Shown here: positions 1-14,259 of the stretch, one piece after another
Numbering within the stretch: the first letter of the stretch is position 1
How the letters are laid out: each line of letters opens with the position of its first letter
Origin: Panonychus citri
Taxonomy: Eukaryota; Arthropoda; Arachnida; Trombidiformes; Tetranychidae
Length of the DNA: 64,000 nucleotides
Direction of reading: 5' to 3'
Assembly (NCBI RefSeq): GCF_014898815.1
Contig: NW_026515428.1
Coordinates: forward strand, 1,426,001 to 1,490,000
Program-made: the position numbers and the translations under genes
The notes under the pieces: generated by a model
What the model was told of the DNA's origin: nothing
What the model saw: the letters and a program-made list of their open reading frames with translations, nothing else
The model's database searches: none

Positions 1-214
1 TACCAGATGAATGACCAAAAAGCATACATCTTGGTTGAATATTTTTCAAATTGGAATTTAATGAATCCCAAACCAATAACTGACCATCATTACAACCGGT
101 GACCAAAGTCCTCAGATCACGACCAAGATAAACACAAGAGATACAATGAGTTGGAGCTCGATTACCCCAAAGGGTTATCGGAATAATCAATTGGCTGGAT
201 AATCCAAGTGGCAT
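1..214 (-). CDS. WDR7: WDR7 / rabconnectin-3 beta homologue, first coding exon (partial, runs off left edge)
   Basis: Read on the minus strand from an ATG at 214, this gives 71 codons plus one base with no stop, continuing beyond position 1. The start (MPLGLSSQLIIPITLWG) and the following NRAPTHCISCVYLG and LVTGCNDGQLLVWD closely follow the N-terminus of animal WDR7, where an LPIVLWG-like start precedes RKAPTHCIS and the first WD40 repeat ending TGCHDGQICLWD. WDR7 is a very large WD40 protein that pairs with rabconnectin-3 alpha (DMXL) and regulates V-ATPase assembly on endosomes and synaptic vesicles. The last visible residues, CMLFGHSSG, match the LLFGHTAS start of repeat 2. The chosen ATG is the natural start because the family has almost no extension before this motif. 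Most of the gene lies outside the window. Family assignment is by remembered similarity and no search was run. Confidence 0.87.
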   Translation of the reverse strand, partial: MPLGLSSQLIIPITLWGNRAPTHCISCVYLGRDLRTLVTGCNDGQLLVWDSLNSNLKNIQPRCMLFGHSSG

Positions 215-330
215 TTTAACAAAGGATTTAAGAGAAAATTACAATTTCTAATCAATATCAATAATTAACCTAATCAACAATAACAACAATAAACACACAT
301 ACACTCTCACACAATCAAGAAAAACTACAA

Positions 331-351
331 AGAGAGAGAGAGAGAGAGAGA
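331..351. repeat. (GA)n microsatellite
   Basis: About 10 GA units, just upstream of the WDR7 start codon (on the minus-strand gene this is a CT tract in the presumed leader or promoter). Confidence 0.95.
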
Positions 352-1600
352 CAGGAAGGAAACAAAAATAGACAGAGAGGAAAAACTAAAATTAACCAGA
401 AGAATATCTCTTATGTTATATGGGAAGAAAACAGTTTCCAATACAGTTATTCACTTTTTTGAAGAACCTTTTGGAAAGGTGGAAATTTCAAATACTATTA
501 ATGTTCATCTTGGGTGATTAATAATTTTAACAAAATTAAAATAAATCATTAATAACAATTAAAAACAATTAGATAACATTAATTGAAGTTAAACTTAACC
601 AATTTGATTGAAGAAAAAAAATTTCTTGTTTCAATGTTTACATTTTTTGTCATTTTCTTCAGAACTGTCGCCATCTGTTGTTCTTAATGGGAACTAATCC
701 AATTTCTTTTTCTTTTTTAATTGTTGATTAATTTTTTTTTCCAATTTCTTTTTAATTAAAACTGTGTAATTAACGATTTAACGTATTCATATGATTGTAA
801 TGGATTATTGGTAGTTTATTTTTTTCTTCATTTTGTTGGATAAAAAAACTAAAATCAAATTCAAACCCAAACTTGGTAACTATTTAAACCGAGAGATGTC
901 ATCTTATTGTTCACAATTAACTTCTTAATTGTGATTAGTTAATGATAACTTTAATCTGTTGTTGATAATAATTGAATCTAGAAAAATCAATTTCTCATCA
1001 TGATAGTTTTATAAATAGTTAATTATTCATTGATCAACAATCAACAATTTAATGAGAAATCAATTCCAAAGCTAAAAACAATTGAATCTCAATAACAATT
1101 AACAATATTATCGATTGGTGATCAACAATTAACTTTATATTATTTATAATTATTATAAAAAGAAAATTATAAATAGTAACTTTATGTAGTAATTAAGTTA
1201 ATCAAAATTAATTAATTCTGAACATTTAATTTTCTAAGTGAGAAAAATTTTAATAAACAATAATAAGAATAATTTTTTGTTCTTATTGTTACAAAAAAAA
1301 ACTTACAATTCTCAAAGTTTATCTGTATAATTAATTGTAGTAAATGTCTAAACGCAATTAACTAATCATCGGTGGAGAAAATTAAATGTGATTAACTGAA
1401 TTGGAAACAATTTGTAAAGTTAACTAATTAACTGAAGAATAAGAGATTTAAAACTAAATGATTTTAGATTAACAATGTAATGGAAATGAGAGGAAAATGT
1501 TACTCTTTGTGTTCATTATGTTATTTTGAGAGTCTTTAAATTGAGAAGATGATGAAGATGCTTTTAAGATGATAAATTAAGATGAAGATGGAAAAGGTAG

Positions 1601-1626
1601 AAAGAAAGAAAGAAAGAAAGAAAGAA
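1601..1626. repeat. (AAAG)n microsatellite
   Basis: Six to seven perfect AAAG units within purine-rich intergenic DNA. Confidence 0.95.
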
Positions 1627-2900
1627 ACTTAAGTGGAATAAGATGAGAAAAGATCATGAAAAGTTCATGGATGTTGATTCTTAACCATTGGTATATGATT
1701 CGAGAAGCCGCTGATTCAACCAATCCCTTTAATCAGTTTCCTTTTGAATTATAGATCTTTTCTCACATCTTCCTTTTTATCATCTTCGTCACAATATTGT
1801 TCATCATCATCATCATTAGAAGATTGATACTTTTCATGGAGAAGATGAGGAAGAAAAAAAGAAGAAGAAAAACCAAAAAAGAAAGAGAAAAAGAAAGAAA
1901 TAAAAGTAAATGGAAATCACTTTCTTCTTCTCCATTAACTCATATGTACATTTCTCTTTCTCTCTCCTCCTTTTTTCCTTTGTTTTCAGAAGAGAGAGAG
2001 AGAGAGAGAGAGACAAATTCTCTCTTTCTTACTCTCTCATCTTCATCTTCATGATCATGATACTGATGATACCTTTCAAAGTTTAGTAAACATCATCAGC
2101 ATCTTAATAGAAATTGAAAAAGTAAAAGAAAGAGAAAAAGAGAGAGGAGGAAGAAAAAAGTGAAGATGGTTGAGTAACATGATGATGATGAGTCTGAGTG
2201 GGAGGAAAGGAGAGGAGGAGGAGGGTGAATAAGAGGAGGAGGTGGATGAGATTGATGGAGTGGTAAAGGTTTTGGGTAAGGGTTTGTTCAAGTGATGTGA
2301 CTGTGCAACCTAATGAAACCGATTTTATCGATTTCCTTGGCCAACCGAAAGGAAGGAACCAGGGAAGTAAAATACAGGCGCAGTTACCAAAATGAAAACC
2401 AAAAAGACAAACCAAAGAGTAAGAAAAAGAGGAAGATGAAAATGAGAATGATGATGAAAAAAAGAAAGAGAATCATCAGAATATATGAAAAGAGGAAGAA
2501 GAGAAATCAAAGGAAGGCGGAGATACACAAGAACCATGAAGAGTAAAGGTAAAAATGGGAGGAGAAGATGAGATGATCATAATAGTGATGATGAAGATGA
2601 TATTCTGATCTTGGAAAGAGAATGAGAGAGAAAGAAATGAAAAAATTGGAAGATAAGAAGATGAGAAGCATAATATTCTCTATTTCATTTTGTTCTTTTG
2701 AATAAACTTCCATAATGGAAAGAGTAGAAATCTTTTTTTTGTTGTTCGAACTTGAAAGAAGAAAAGTTCGAAGAGAGATGATTTTTTACTTCTTCTTCTT
2801 CTTCGTCATCTCTCTCTCTCTCTTTTTTTATCATCTCAACAACGATAATAATATCATCACAGATTAATGAACAGTAAAGAAAAAGAAACAAAAACTTGAA

Positions 2901-5900
2901 AACTTGAAAGTTCATCACATTGACAAGGTTATATTCACTTTCCCTCCTCCTCTCACCATGAAATTAAACCATTGTCCATTGAAAACCAATCCCACCATGA
3001 ACATTGATTGCCCACTGTTAAGATTATCCCTCCAGTGGAAAACAATCCAATGCCACTTTGTATTTACGTTTACAAGGTGTAATACTTGTTATCTCTTATA
3101 TTGTAACTATTACAACAGGTAAAAGGTGAAGAAAATTATATATTAGTTACCTGGATAGTATTGAGAGAATTTGTGTTTTTTTTTCTCAAAGAAAACACTA
3201 AATTGCTTCTTAAATTGTGTATTCAGGTTGTTAACTGATCAATAATATTGTATCTGTAATGTAAGAGATAACTTTGATTACCCTCTAATTGTTTGATTCG
3301 CAAGTCACATCAACATAATCATCCAGTAACTTTTTTCCTTCAGCATTTTGTTTACCAACAATTTCCAGTTACAAAATGATAATAATATAATAATAATATA
3401 AAAAAAGTCACAATATCTTGTGATATTATGACACCAATGCCAATACTTAACATCGGTGTTATTACAGTGGCAATAATAATAACCTTTAACCTCTCACCTC
3501 TTGCATTTTCCCCTCTCTTTTATTTGTTGTTGTTATATTGCAAAGAATTACAATCAACTGATTGTTTACAATTTCGACTACTACAATTTCACCATAATAC
3601 TCAACCTATATAATGGAGTATGATGAAGATGATGATGATGAGGATGGAGAAGAAAATTTTTTCTTCTTCTTCTTCAAAGGTTATCATTATATTATTTCAT
3701 GTTATAGGAAATTGACATGATGATTGTTGATTGGTGAGTATTAGTTGAAAACCACTGGGTGATATTGAACCAGAGGTTATATGTATTGATGGAAGATAAA
3801 CTTTATCATCTTCATCTTTTTTTTTCTGTTCATCATCATGTTTCCTTTTCCTCCTAATGATGATCATGTTGTTGTTATTGTTCATTTCAACATCAACAAC
3901 ATGTCAAGAATGAAAAAGAAAACAAAGAAATCATATTCTTGACTTGAAGCAATTTAATCATCTTGTTATTGATCAGTTTGATTGTTATTATATTTCCATT
4001 CAATATTATTGTATCAACAAGAATTCATGATCAACATCATGAAGATAATGATGAACAAGGAGGAGGAAAAGAAAATAAAAAAAGTTCCAAAGAAAACTTT
4101 TCGATTTTCATTCAATTTCCTCTCATCATCATCACCATCTTCAAATTACTCTGTCAATTAGTCAATCAATTGATTAACAAGATGATTGTTACAAAACTAA
4201 TATTCATTTATCAATATTTAATTGACACGCGTTTTAATTTTGATCACAATTTGAATCATTATTGAAATACTATTATTATGATTACTTATTGTTATCATTT
4301 CTTAGCATCATTATCACATTCCCACCACAGTTACAACCTCATCCTCATCCCGACAATCAGCTGGATACATATTTTGATTGTTATCAACAAACTTTGTCTT
4401 ATTTTAATCAATGACAATGATAATAACATAGTCCAATTGATAACCAGAACTATTATTATCCCTTCATCGTAATCATTTTGATAACATCATAATCACAGTT
4501 AACCTAATACTAATTATATCATCCTTATCCTCCCACTACCCCACCCACTCTTGGTGGTCACCTTATTGATTACTTAAAAAAAAAATTAATTCCCATAACA
4601 ATCAATCCCGATAATCATAATGTTAAATCACTCAAATTAAGAGCTACAATTTGTATCCTCATCATTCAATACACTTTCACTCTTAACTTATCAATCATAC
4701 TGATCATCATCACCATCATCATGTAATAATTTAAATAACCATCTCTGTCTCTCTCTCTCTCTCTCAAAATGATTATAATGTCAGTGACTGCAATTAACTA
4801 ACTACAAAGACATTTATGATAACAGTGTCTCCATCATAATCTCAGCATGTGAACACGTTCAAACGTGCGTTCATACCAGACCTTTTTTTAGCATCTTCTT
4901 CATTCTCATCTCCCTTTCACCATCACCATCATCATCCTCATCCTCATCATTACCAAGCCCACACTACATGTAGGCGTGTAGATGAAAATTTAATAGTTAT
5001 TGTAGTTAATCTGTAAGAAGAAAAAAGTTATCCTCTCATTAGCATCTCGCATCCATCCAGAGAAAGCTAAAGATGCTGATCCACTTTTCCTTGTGGCTCA
5101 AATAAAAAATAACAGAATCCAAACAACAACAACAACAACAACAAGATGATGATGATGATGATGATGATAGAGAAGATAAAATCGACACCCTATAATCATT
5201 GATGGCTTCATTTAATTAATCACTTTTGATATTGAGGAGTGACTTTCATATATTATATATACAACGAACCAGCTATTACCATAATCATAATAATAGATGA
5301 CTGGTTAACCATCGTTAATCAAGGTCATAATGTCGGATTTGATCATCCTCACCATTATCATCATCAAGCTTCTGAACATGAGAATTAATATTTTGTGTTT
5401 TTTTTTTCTAAAAGAACAAAATTTAATATTCGAATTTGATTTTTTTTTCTTCTTTTTCACCGGTAAACCAACCGCCCAGTTGATGATATTTAATGAATCC
5501 CTGAATACAGGTAATATCATGTTAACCAAAATCAAGAAGCAAAGTGAAACCAGATTGGTAAGCCTGATGAAGATGAAGATGATGATGATGATGATGATGG
5601 AGATGGAGATAAACTCTGATGAAGGATGAAAACCAAACCCATCAAAGTAGAAGCCAAATTTTATTGGGTAACCTTGTTGCTGAATTTTAGTTTTCAGAAC
5701 TTTTCTGTTATCAATATAAATTAAATTCTGGGAGGAGGCGATAGATAAACAATTTACTCTTAATAATAATAATCAACTATCATTAAGATGATGAGGATAA
5801 AATTTTCATGTAATATTTGTAAGGTGTGGTCAGTGAGTCACCTTTTGTTTTGTTCCGGAGTAAAAAAAAAAGGTCACTTCAGGTTAATTTCAGGTAATTT

Positions 5901-7844
5901 GTTAATTGTTATTATCATTAAATTTCATTAAATTTGTGATAATTTTTCAAAAAGTTTAATCACTTATCCATTTGATTATAAATATTATTATAATAAATTA
6001 AGAAAATGATTCAACCAACAATCAGTTAATTGTTTTCCTTGTGTTCATATTTATTTTATTTGATTTTCTGGTCATTTGGTTGATTATTAATTGCTATTAA
6101 TAAATTACAACGCTAGTGAGTTACAATTAACTAATCATGTTTTTAAATATTAGCAAACTGTTTAATTGTTGTATTAATAGTTAACAGCTATTAAAAAACG
6201 CAACACTCATAATCAACAGGATTACAATTAATAAATTGTTAAAAAATTTAATATTAATTAACTATAATCAAAATTAAAATAAATAATCATCTTAATTGTT
6301 GTTATATTATTATTTTAAATAATCAATTTACAGATTAATTGTTTCAATTACCATAATTATTAACAGATTGAAAAAAAAGTAAAACTAATCACAATTGATT
6401 GATTGTTAACTATTAGTAAATTAATAACTTTGTAATTGGTGGCAATCAATTGAATCACAATTAGAAAATATTTTTTTTTTATCAACCCTAATTGGGAAAA
6501 GTTTATTGGTTAAATGAACGTTAATTGTTAACAATTAGGGTGATGATTGTCCTTTTGTGATAGAACAACAATTTAAGATGAAATTAAATATAAAGAAAAC
6601 AATTAACTGATAATGATTACGCTTTTTGATTATCAACCATCAATGATTAGTGATTATATCATCAAGATGTTAAATTGTCAATGGAAGAGCAAAAAAAAAC
6701 AACTTAGTTTGCCAAAAAAAAGAGGAAGAGAAAATAAATCAACAATTAACTAGATTGTCTTGTTTTCTTAAGATTTTTTTATCATCCTCATCCTCATCCT
6801 CATCTTCATCATCATTTTCAATCGTTTCGCCTGAGCTTCAAAGTTAGTGAGAGAGAGAGAGAGAGAAGACAAATTCAACAGAGAAAGATGAAAGAGCGAC
6901 AGTAAACTAACATTTCCAATGTTTCAATGAGCATCAATATAAGATGAAGATGCGGATCAAGATGAAGATGAAGATGAACAGGATGATGATGATGATAAGA
7001 CGCTCTCAATATGTCTTATTAGCTAAATAGCCACGCGACTGGTAAGTGAATGTGTCAAATTGTATCAAGTATCATTATCATTGTTTCTTATCATTGGAAA
7101 CATTTATTTCATTATCTTTCCACCTTTTAACTATCCCACTCCCACCTTATCCTCATCCTCATCCTCCTACCTAATCATCATCATCCTCATCCTCATCATT
7201 CACTATCATCTTAACCTGTTTGACCTTATCTAACAACTTATGGTAACCTTATAATTTAGTTAACAACAAAAAACAACCAACACATTACATTGTCAACCTT
7301 ATGTTGTTGTTGCAATTGTCATTTAACAAACTCAATGGTCACTTGTTAGTTTTTTTTACCTTACTGACCATTGCCAATGTCCACTCCCTTTAATGTTACT
7401 GTATCTCTACATTTTTTTTACTGACCTCTTCACCATGATGATACTGACCAGGTTATGGGTCATTTAATTTGTCTAAAATGAACCAAACCAACAACATCTA
7501 CACCAACACCAACTACTTAATGGACACACACACAGACACAAAGATAATTATAATCATCATTAAGGTAACAATTAAAAGCTATCTAAATATTCAACATGAC
7601 AATTTAAACATTTTCTGGAATCACTTTCACAAATAATGATGATGAAGATGAAGATGATGATGATACTCTAACTACCAACAATCAAAAGGTGTCATTATTA
7701 TTAAATTAATAGTTAACATGTTAGTTTATTATTATTACTATTAACTAATTGTTATTGTCTTTGTTGTTTAATTTGAAAACTTGAAATCCAATGTCATTAG
7801 TAATTAGCATCAAGTAGTTTTTATCATCAACATGATGATCATTT

Positions 7845-7846
<2 letters not shown>
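2901..7846. other. Intergenic, no gene seen
   Basis: No exon supported. Contains ATC/GAT trinucleotide runs (for example 5144-5168), CATCCT-type hexamer stretches (about 6781-6812 and 7148-7200) and an ACGTG-bearing imperfect palindrome near 4851-4872. Open frames here are simple-sequence artefacts. Confidence 0.6.
5122..5168. repeat. Compound (CAA)n(GAT)n microsatellite
   Basis: A CAA run of about 7 units passes directly into a GAT run of about 8 units. Confidence 0.93.

Positions 7847-7893
<47 letters not shown>
7847..7893. repeat. (CT)n microsatellite, longest perfect tract in the window
   Basis: About 23 perfect CT units. Confidence 0.97.
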
Positions 7894-7896
<3 letters not shown>

Positions 7897-10800
7897 GCTG
7901 TCACATCCCAATGAACAGACAGATTATGTTTAAGGTTAGTTTACCTGGTTGTTTCTTAATTGTTGTTGTTTATTGTAAAGTTAAAATATTAATTTCTCTT
8001 TGAATATTTAATTACAACTCATTCATTCATTTAGTATTCAAAAGTAACAATCAAATTGTTACCTGTGTGTGTTTGTTTATTTACAGGTAACTAAAGGTGT
8101 CAATGGTTTTACCTCAAAGTCAAATAAATAGTTTTTCATTTGATGATTTTAATGATGATTAATTTGATTGCTATTGATTGATAAGAGTTGAAACAATTGA
8201 CAATCAGAAGACAATTGATTGTTGATTGTTAATTGTTTTTGATTGTAGGATATTTTCCGCTCCAATTTGAACCTTAATTCTGTGATTAAAGTACAATTTA
8301 AAGCATAGATTAGATTTTGACTATTTCTAGTGGTAATTAAGATTTACCTTTGTTACAAATGATGATAAATGATTAACTTAATTTAATTGCTGTTGTATTA
8401 TAAACCTTTTGATCGTTGATAATATTGTTTGTTGTTGTTGTGATTTAAGGTTAATTTACCTTGAGATTCACAATCTTAAGGTAAATTACAGGTAAAAATT
8501 TTCACAATTTTCTTACCTGGATAATGATTATCTCTGATTACCTGGCGGGCTCATAGACAGGAAAAGGTTTCCAACTCATTTTTCAATCTAAATCTCATAT
8601 TTACTTATAATTTTTTAGGTTTGGCAAGAAAATTATTGTGATAATTTTATAGTAAAAAGTTTTTTTTTATTTTCTTTCACAAACTTTACCTTGATTGTTA
8701 TTATCAGAGTTTTGATTACATTGAATCAACATGGTTCTCATATTAATATTGTATACTCACTTATTATTTAATGATAGTTGATGAAAATGATTTAAAGTTA
8801 ATCAGTGTAAAAGAAAGCAGAAATTGTTAATTCGTGATTTAATTTAATGTAGTGTAATTATATTGTTGGTATTTCACAAGGAATTAACTATAATCATAAA
8901 TGTACATGATTAGTTGATTGTTTTCAATCAATTCTGGGTTGAGATTAACTAAATTGTTGCTCTTTTCTGTAACTTTATTTTCCAGGTAATCACACAATTA
9001 ATAATAATTATGGATTATAACATAACAATCAATTGATTAACTTTAACAATTTTACAATAATTTATATTACTAAATTGATAATGATAATTATATTTAGTGA
9101 TAGAAAACAATTAGGAAACAATTTAACTTTTCTTTTACAATTTGTTGATCATTTACCAATCACAATTGTGAATAATTTGTTAACGATAATGAATAAAAAA
9201 ATTGTTCATTTTGCAATTTGAATACTAATCAATATCAACAATTAACAATACGATTTCAATGTATGTTAATCAGTCTCAATGATAATAATAGTTAGTAATT
9301 AATGTTAATCATGTTTTTAAAGTTCTGGAAAAATAAAAACAAATCACTTGATGATCAAGTTAGTTAATTGTAAATCATTAACTTTAATTTAATTGATTTG
9401 GCAGCAATGTTTGCAAGTTAATTATGCTCAATATGATTAACATTAACTTTAATTTTCAAGGCAAATCAGTTTTATTGCTTTGCTTTTTTTTCCTGTAATA
9501 ATATTATCATGGTGATAATAATAATCAGTGATTTATATATTATTTTGAATATCAGATTATATATTTAGCTCATTTTATGATTTTTTCACACATCAATTGA
9601 TTAGTTAAAGATGATTTGAAACATTTGATATTCTCATGGATAAATAATGATGATAAAATGGTTTTCTTCAGGTAGAAACTTATATATATATTTGCTTAAT
9701 GAATTTAGGGTAAAACAATTTAGCAGCAATTTAGTTCATTGAAAAGGTAATTAAGAGATAAAGTAACAATGGACTTTAGTGGTAGTTGTAATCTCATCAT
9801 CAATTGATGAGTTATTGTTATTGTGATGATGACCAATTGAAAGGTTAGTGTTTTGTTTTGGGTTGTATATTATTGACCATTGGTCAGTAGGAAGGTAGGG
9901 AGAGTGAGAGAGTGAGAGTTGGAGTGAGAGGTGAAGATGATGTTGGATGTAGTGGGATTTATATATATGTGTGTGTGGATGGAGAGAGTGTGATGAAGAT
10001 GAAGATGATGAAAAGAATGAGAAATTTTTAGTTGAAGAGAAAAAAAAGTTTTTCTTTTTACTATTAACACTAAATTTTTATACCTGAGATACTGTTCACT
10101 TACACACTCATTCTGAGGCTGTCATCAAGTTTTACAATCAACATTGTCTCTTGAAAAGTCAGCAGGAGGTGAACAATCAAGGGAGGATGAGGAGGAGGTA
10201 GAGAGAGAGGGAGAAGGTGAGTTAAGGAGGAGGAAGAGGGTGGAGAAGAGGTAACAAAAGTGGGAAAAGGGCAAGATAATTTTGTGAAGCTGTCACATTG
10301 ATAGAGAGGAAGATACAGTAATCAGAAAGAAGAGAGGGAGAGAAAAAAGAATCTTAAAAATTTGAGAGAGAAAATGATGAGGATGGAGAAGAAGAAGAAG
10401 AAGATGATGATGATTTTAGTGCAATATTGAAATCAACGAAGTTTGTTTTCTCTTTCAACAGAGAAAACAACAAGACTGTTACTATTACTTTCTGTTACCC
10501 GGCGGGTTAATGGTTATTATCATTTAGTACAACATTTTGTGAAATTTTGTCTTCAAACATTTTCTCAGCTAAAAGCATCATCATCATTATCATCATCTTT
10601 TACCTTTTAGAAACCGAAAGATATCCTTAGGTAGGCCACACGATAATCCACCGACAGTTTAGGTTTCCAGCCTAATCTGTTTTAAACACCTCATTCAGAT
10701 CAACATGTAAACACTTTCACTTATCATTTTCTATCTCTATCATCATCATAATCATCATCATCATCACTATCATCATCTTATAATAGTCAATGTTTGTATG

Positions 10801-11491
10801 ATGATAATTTTTTATCATCCGCATCACCATTATCACCTAATTACTATGATGGTTAGACGGGGGTGGTAATGTTATTGGTTAAAAGCTTTTGCTTCAACAA
10901 TTTATATCAATGATATAATTATGATTATGATTATGATGATGATGATTAGGGTGATAATAAAAGTATCACTTGAATTGTCCTTTTGATGAAGATAATTTAT
11001 AATGATGATAAATATCAACTTGGAGGATTCATTTTGGCTTCAGTGTTACACTTATGTGTTGCCAACTTAAGGGATCATCAAACTTGATGTTAAATCAACA
11101 CGCAGACTGACAACAACACCAACAGCAACATGATGATGATGATCATCATCTTCATCACCTACTCATCCTCCCTCATCTTTTACTTTTATCACCAACAAAC
11201 TGGATTTAGGATTTAGTCTTGATTAAGCTTAGCGATTTGTTTATCAAGTTAATGTGCTTTTTGTTTGTAAATGATTGTTGCTTTTAGTTACCAATAAAAA
11301 TGATGAGCATCATCATCATCTTGAAGATAAATGATGATAATGAAAATGAAATAGCAAAGGATAAACATGTATATTCAAGTGTATCTTGAATGTTTCAAAA
11401 ATTATTAGTTTAAATTTTGAAAAAAGTGAGGAGAAAGTTTTTCCACTTCCTTTATATATTAACTCTAATTAGGATGACAGGAGATAAATAT

Positions 11492-11567
11492 TATCCTCTT
11501 CATCCTCATCCTCATCCTCATCCTCATCCTCATCCTCGTCCTCATCTTCATCCTTATCCTTATCATA
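11492..11567. repeat. (CATCCT)n hexamer array
   Basis: Roughly ten units of CATCCT with a few variants (CATCTT, CTTATC) at its right end. It also yields a spurious HPHPHP peptide frame. Confidence 0.92.
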
Positions 11568-12375
11568 ATCAACATCATCATAATGTTTACATTTATATAT
11601 ATAAATTACATAACATTAAGAACCCTGGAAATAGAGATTATAAATCTTAAGCCTTAAGGCGTAAGAAAATAAAAGTATAATCTCATCATCATTAAAAGTA
11701 ATCATGAAAGATGAAGGAAAAATAATCAATAATCAATAGTTTTTCCAAAAGGATGAGAAAAGAAAAGCAAAAATCAAAAGCATCCTCATCAATTTCACAT
11801 TTTTATCATTCCGCATCACTTTTCATCTTCATCCACAAGATAACAAATAAACAACAACAACAACAACAGAAAAACTCATAATCTGTAATTTAGTTGAATA
11901 TTAAAAGAAAAGGCTGAAAATAACTCAATCTATCATTCACCAAGATGATGATGATGATGATGAAAGAAGCCAAAGATGAGGATGAAAAATATATCCAGAG
12001 AATTGAACATTCCCTTCATCTTCATATACTCCCCACTCCCACTTTTCCACTCTAAATGTTTGATATAATAATAAATCCCAGTAAAGTGTCAACATTAAAA
12101 AAGTATATGGATAATGTTAATAATAACAACAGTCTATTCAACTGTTAAATCAATCAAAATACACCAGATTAGATTAGAAATCAACTGATTGTTGTTGATT
12201 AAATTTAATGGTCTCCTTTAACTATTATCATACTTTCCAATATAATCACCAATATGAATATACAGAAAATTAAATATCTCCTCTGTTATTTAATAACTAA
12301 ACTTTTCCATCCCATTGTGATAACCTTATTGTTTGGAGTGGAAATATTTTCCTATCTCCCACCCCACCATCATTA

Positions 12376-12379
<4 letters not shown>

Positions 12380-12407
<28 letters not shown>
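12380..12407. repeat. (CT)n microsatellite
   Basis: About 14 CT units. Confidence 0.95.
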
Positions 12408-13600
12408 TTGCAAATTTCCACCTCCTCCAATGTGTAATTTTCACTTTCCATTAAATTGTTGATAATCAAGCTAATCAAATTGGTTCCCTTTCAACAATCA
12501 ACAATTTTTAACAGGTTACACTTTTTTGTGATCATCATTATCTCAACAACAATTAACTATTATCATGATTATTATTATACTTTTTGATTAAATTTACTTG
12601 ATGATAAACCATTATCAAGATTATTATTAAATTATCTTGCATTTGATTATCATTATTATCATGCTTAGTTAATCATGAACAATGTTAAAGCTTTGATTCA
12701 CTGATTGTAATTGATTATCATTCACCAGGCTAATTTAATAATTAACAGTTTAATTATCATCATCATCACATGTTGAGAAAGCCTTTGAGGTTTTTACTCT
12801 GTGTCTACAATTAAATTTAATTGTCCTTAATTCAACAACAGCCCAATATAATTGGTCAGTTTTGTTTCAAGGTTCAAACTGATTCTTATTAATAATAGTA
12901 TTAGTTAATTGTAATCACTGATTCGATGATTAAAAGATGATAATCTTTGACAATTATGGAATTAATTAATTGTTGGTGATATGGTAAACTTGCTGTTACT
13001 ACAATACTAAATCTCCACTGACCACTGGTCATCTATCATCATCTCTACATAGTGAATATTAGACTGACCAGTGTCCAGAGTTAATGGTCAACAGATATTG
13101 ACTAGGAAAAAAAATTAATCGGATGCTAATGATTAAGATGATTGTATTCATATATATCTGGGAAATTGTTTATTTGCTTCATGAATAATTAATTGTTTCT
13201 TAATCACTTTTTCATCATAACCATTTACAATTACTGTTAATCTTGACCATTTAAATTAACTGATTAAGTTGTTGAGTGTAATGAATTAAATAAAAGTATT
13301 AGTAGTTAATAACTGACCATAGGTTTGGGTGCGTATGGTTTAATTGTTGAATGATGATTGATTTACAATCCAATTTAATGGTTGATCAGTTTTTGTTCAT
13401 CATTGTTAACAATTAATTGTGATTATCCTACTTAATCATCATGATCCAATTAATGTAAATACAAATTAATCAAAAGGCAAATTAAGGTGAACAGTTTCAC
13501 ATCCTCATCACCTTTATCATCACTCGTCACTATTGATAATTATTTAACCATAAATACTAATTGTTGGTAAACAAAAGCCAAATGATTTAATAATTGTTAT

Positions 13601-14222
13601 CAAATCAACAACAACAACAACAACAACATGATAATCCTTTCATATAAATATTACACAATGTGTATTATTATCACACGAGACACGTACCCACCCCACCGTA
13701 CGTGCTGTTCCCACCCTCGAGAACCCAACTGATTGTTTATCAATGAGATATCATAGTAATTTCATCATTCCATTTGATTAGATGTTGTTGCCTTTTACCC
13801 TTAATTTGATGATGATGAAAAGGAAAGAATCATCTTCTCTTTCAATTCTTTTATCATCCTTTTCATATCCTCATCCTCATCATCTTCTATGATGTGTCCA
13901 CTTGTACTTCCGTTAAAATAGACAAACAAAAAAAAATCGACCAAAAAAACTAAACCAACTTGTAAAACGATGGATAATGAAGTTGAAACCAATTATCATG
14001 CAGAAAAATCCCATAGACACACTTATTATCATCCTCATCTTCATCTTCATCATCATCCTGCTGTAGTTACGTGCATATAATTGAAAGAAAGAGAGAAAAA
14101 GAGAGAAAAAAAATCACAGAGATTTTTCCAACCGTAAACATTGATACCCATTCGCCATGTGCCTTACTCTTTACCTTCTTGCTTCTTGTTTTTTTCATCT
14201 TCATCCTTCTCATCATCTCAGT

Positions 14223-14259
<37 letters not shown>

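Larger units (their letters stand above)
215..2900. other. Non-coding flank upstream of WDR7
   Basis: No convincing exon. AT-rich DNA with many AACAATTAAC-like strings, a (GA)n tract at 331-351, an (AAAG)n tract at 1601-1626, and a purine-rich low-complexity block at about 1850-2650 that produces spurious Lys/Glu/Arg frames on plus and Ser/Leu/Phe frames on minus. The WDR7 promoter and 5' UTR should lie in its first part, but no TATA or initiator can be assigned. Confidence 0.6.
7894..13600. other. Intergenic, no gene seen
   Basis: No exon supported. Repeated CAGGTAA/TTACCTG strings occur around 7940-8540 and 8980. A non-repetitive stretch at about 10490-10690 contains a CCGGCGGGTT string and several TAATCC-like strings. 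A hexamer array lies at 11492-11567 and a CT tract at 12380-12407. Palindromic TGACCA/TGGTCA pairs occur near 9874 and 13018. Confidence 0.6.
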
